A stretch of 64,000 nucleotides of DNA, taken from Ooceraea biroi. Its lineage: Eukaryota > Arthropoda > Insecta > Hymenoptera > Formicidae. Of the stretch, positions 62,697 through 64,000 are shown one piece after another; the stretch's first letter is position 1; the number at the start of each line of letters is the position of its first letter. The DNA lies in the NCBI RefSeq assembly GCF_003672135.1, contig NC_039516.1:3455838-3519837 (forward strand), given 5' to 3'. Below the pieces are notes generated by a model. That model saw only the letters and a list, made by a program, of their open reading frames with translations, was not told the DNA's origin and ran no database searches. The translations under genes and the position numbers were made by a program.

Positions 62697-64000
62697 TTAC
62701 TTTCTCCAATACTGTGCGAATTTATGGAGCTGCTCCACCAGCACAGCCATCACCGCGGTGACCGACAAGTCTAGAAGATTGTGCACATAGTGCACGGCTT
62801 CCTCGTCGCTCAAGTCCAGTCGCAGTTTGTCTTGCACCTTCTTCACGGCTTTGTCTGGCTCGAGAGCAATATCGGGCACGCTGGCGTCCACCATCAGCGA
62901 GAATAGATTCAATATCAGATTGGCGTGTCTCCGCAGGTGGAGGAACGCCGTGTAACACTGTTTGCGAAATTCGTGATAGTGTTCGGAGCCGACGCCACCC
63001 ATCGCCTCGACCATCTCCTTGCTGAGCTTCATCGGCGGCGGCAGCGGTTTCGGGTCTCTGCCCAGGATGTAACCAAAGTCGATGTGGAAAAGTTTGCCTG
63101 TAAAATATTTAAAAAAAACACACATGTATCTCTAGATTTCCTGTAACGTGTAGTCTTTTTGCTGATTGAAAAATGTACCTGACGCCGTGAGGAGCAGATT
63201 ATCCAGATGACGATCGCCGACGCCGAGTACGTATGTGATTATGCAGTAGCCGGCTGCAATTTTGCAACGTAACGTTTCAGTAAACGCAATCGCTTACGTG
63301 TAATTGTGTCATTATATTGTTCGTCTGCGCTTACCGCAACTGCGAACGTAAGTGTCCATGACTTCGGGCACCACTCCGTAAGGCCCGGTCTCGGAAGGAT
63401 GATGCTTACGGAAGAAGTTCAATATCGATCCCTCGCTGGCTAGAACTTCCGCGACAGTTGTGGACTCGATGAATTGTACAAAACCGTGTTTCGTGCTCGT
63501 TGCAAGTACCCTGAATCAGATAAAATAATGAGATCAGAAGATAGTCATCCTTCGTAACACCGTACGTTGCATTTACGTGGCAAAAGAGCTTCTTTTACCT
63601 GTACGGAGTCAGCTTTAAATCTAGATTCTCTCTCCTTAATAATTTATCCATAAGTGCTATCGTTTGCAAAATTAATTGATCTTGTCGCAGATCGTCTCCA
63701 TGCTTAAAGATGGCGATGTATTCGGAGTTACCCATCGTCATGAATGTGAGTTTCGATGGCATGAGTGCAGATTTGAAGAGGCTTGCCCTATAAAATCGAG
63801 AAAATAAATTCCAGCATAAGTATTTATCTTATCTCGTGCATCTTATGACGTATATATCGAATAACTTAAATGTATACTTTTGTGACACAATTCCTTTGAT
63901 GCATATCTCGGGATCCAAGGGGAAAGGTATCGGCTCAAAACCTGAGAAAGGAAACTTCATCGTTGGATCTGGATCCGTCAGTAACGCCCTCAGTCTGTCG
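62697..64000 (-). CDS. Pi3K59F: Phosphatidylinositol 3-kinase catalytic subunit type 3 (Vps34), C-terminal part, runs off the window
   Basis: Class III PI3-kinase makes PtdIns3P from PtdIns on endosomes and autophagy membranes, in complex with Vps15 and Beclin. Exons in transcript order: beyond 64000 to 63878, 63599-63787, 63335-63510, 63179-63253, 62697-63097; junction phases agree. FEPIPFPLDPEICIKGI is the link into the kinase domain. ASLFKSALMPSKLTF and IFKHGDDLRQDQLI carry the N-lobe with its catalytic Lys-type KHGDDLRQD motif. VLATSTKHGFVQFIEST follows. The catalytic loop is GVGDRHLDNLLLT, the activation segment begins HIDFGYILGRDPKPLPPPMK, and the conserved C-terminal helix ends FAQYWRK. 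The HIDFG and GDRHLDN motifs are intact. The N-terminal C2 and helical domains lie outside the window. The symbol is that of the fly orthologue. Confidence 0.96.

Overview
This is eukaryotic nuclear DNA: split genes with GT-AG introns, AT-rich spacers and many small DNA transposons. The closest family matches I recognise are insect proteins, and the transposon mix (mariner, pogo-like, TTAA-flanked foldbacks) suits a hymenopteran, quite possibly an ant. That taxonomic call is inference.

Layout. (1) 1-4.76 kb: spacer downstream of OGT, no supported gene. (2) 4.95-20.96 kb, minus: complete O-GlcNAc transferase (OGT / super sex combs), 12 coding exons whose phases join into 1,056 aa. Its introns carry a pogo-like relic, a 254-bp foldback and a mariner-like MITE. 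(3) 21.27-25.24 kb: two adjacent foldback elements between the divergent OGT and NDPK genes. The first is a TTAA-flanked MITE grown into eight tandem palindromic units; the second has long inverted ends and a 9-bp target duplication. (4) 25.87-28.21 kb, plus: nucleoside diphosphate kinase (awd type), 3 exons, 153 aa. (5) 29.41-30.00 kb, minus: small LITAF-domain protein, 3 exons, 127 aa. (6) 34.20-42.07 kb, minus: a coiled-coil protein I do not recognise, 6 exons, 520 aa, with a possible alternative C-terminus. (7) 45.77-48.28 kb: transposon island with nested foldbacks and a dead mariner transposase. (8) 50.18-59.98 kb, plus: a 3,206-aa PWWP / C2H2 / AT-hook protein, 97% of it in one 9.4-kb exon, with two internal short-motif repeat regions. 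(9) 62.70-64.0 kb, minus: the kinase C-terminus of PI3-kinase class III (Vps34), running off the window end.

The genes do not form one pathway. They are ordinary housekeeping or signalling genes: nucleocytoplasmic O-GlcNAc transfer, NTP balance, endolysosomal membrane protein, chromatin reader and PtdIns3P synthesis. The unusual content is the palindromic array at 21.27-23.64 kb and the repeat-rich giant exon.
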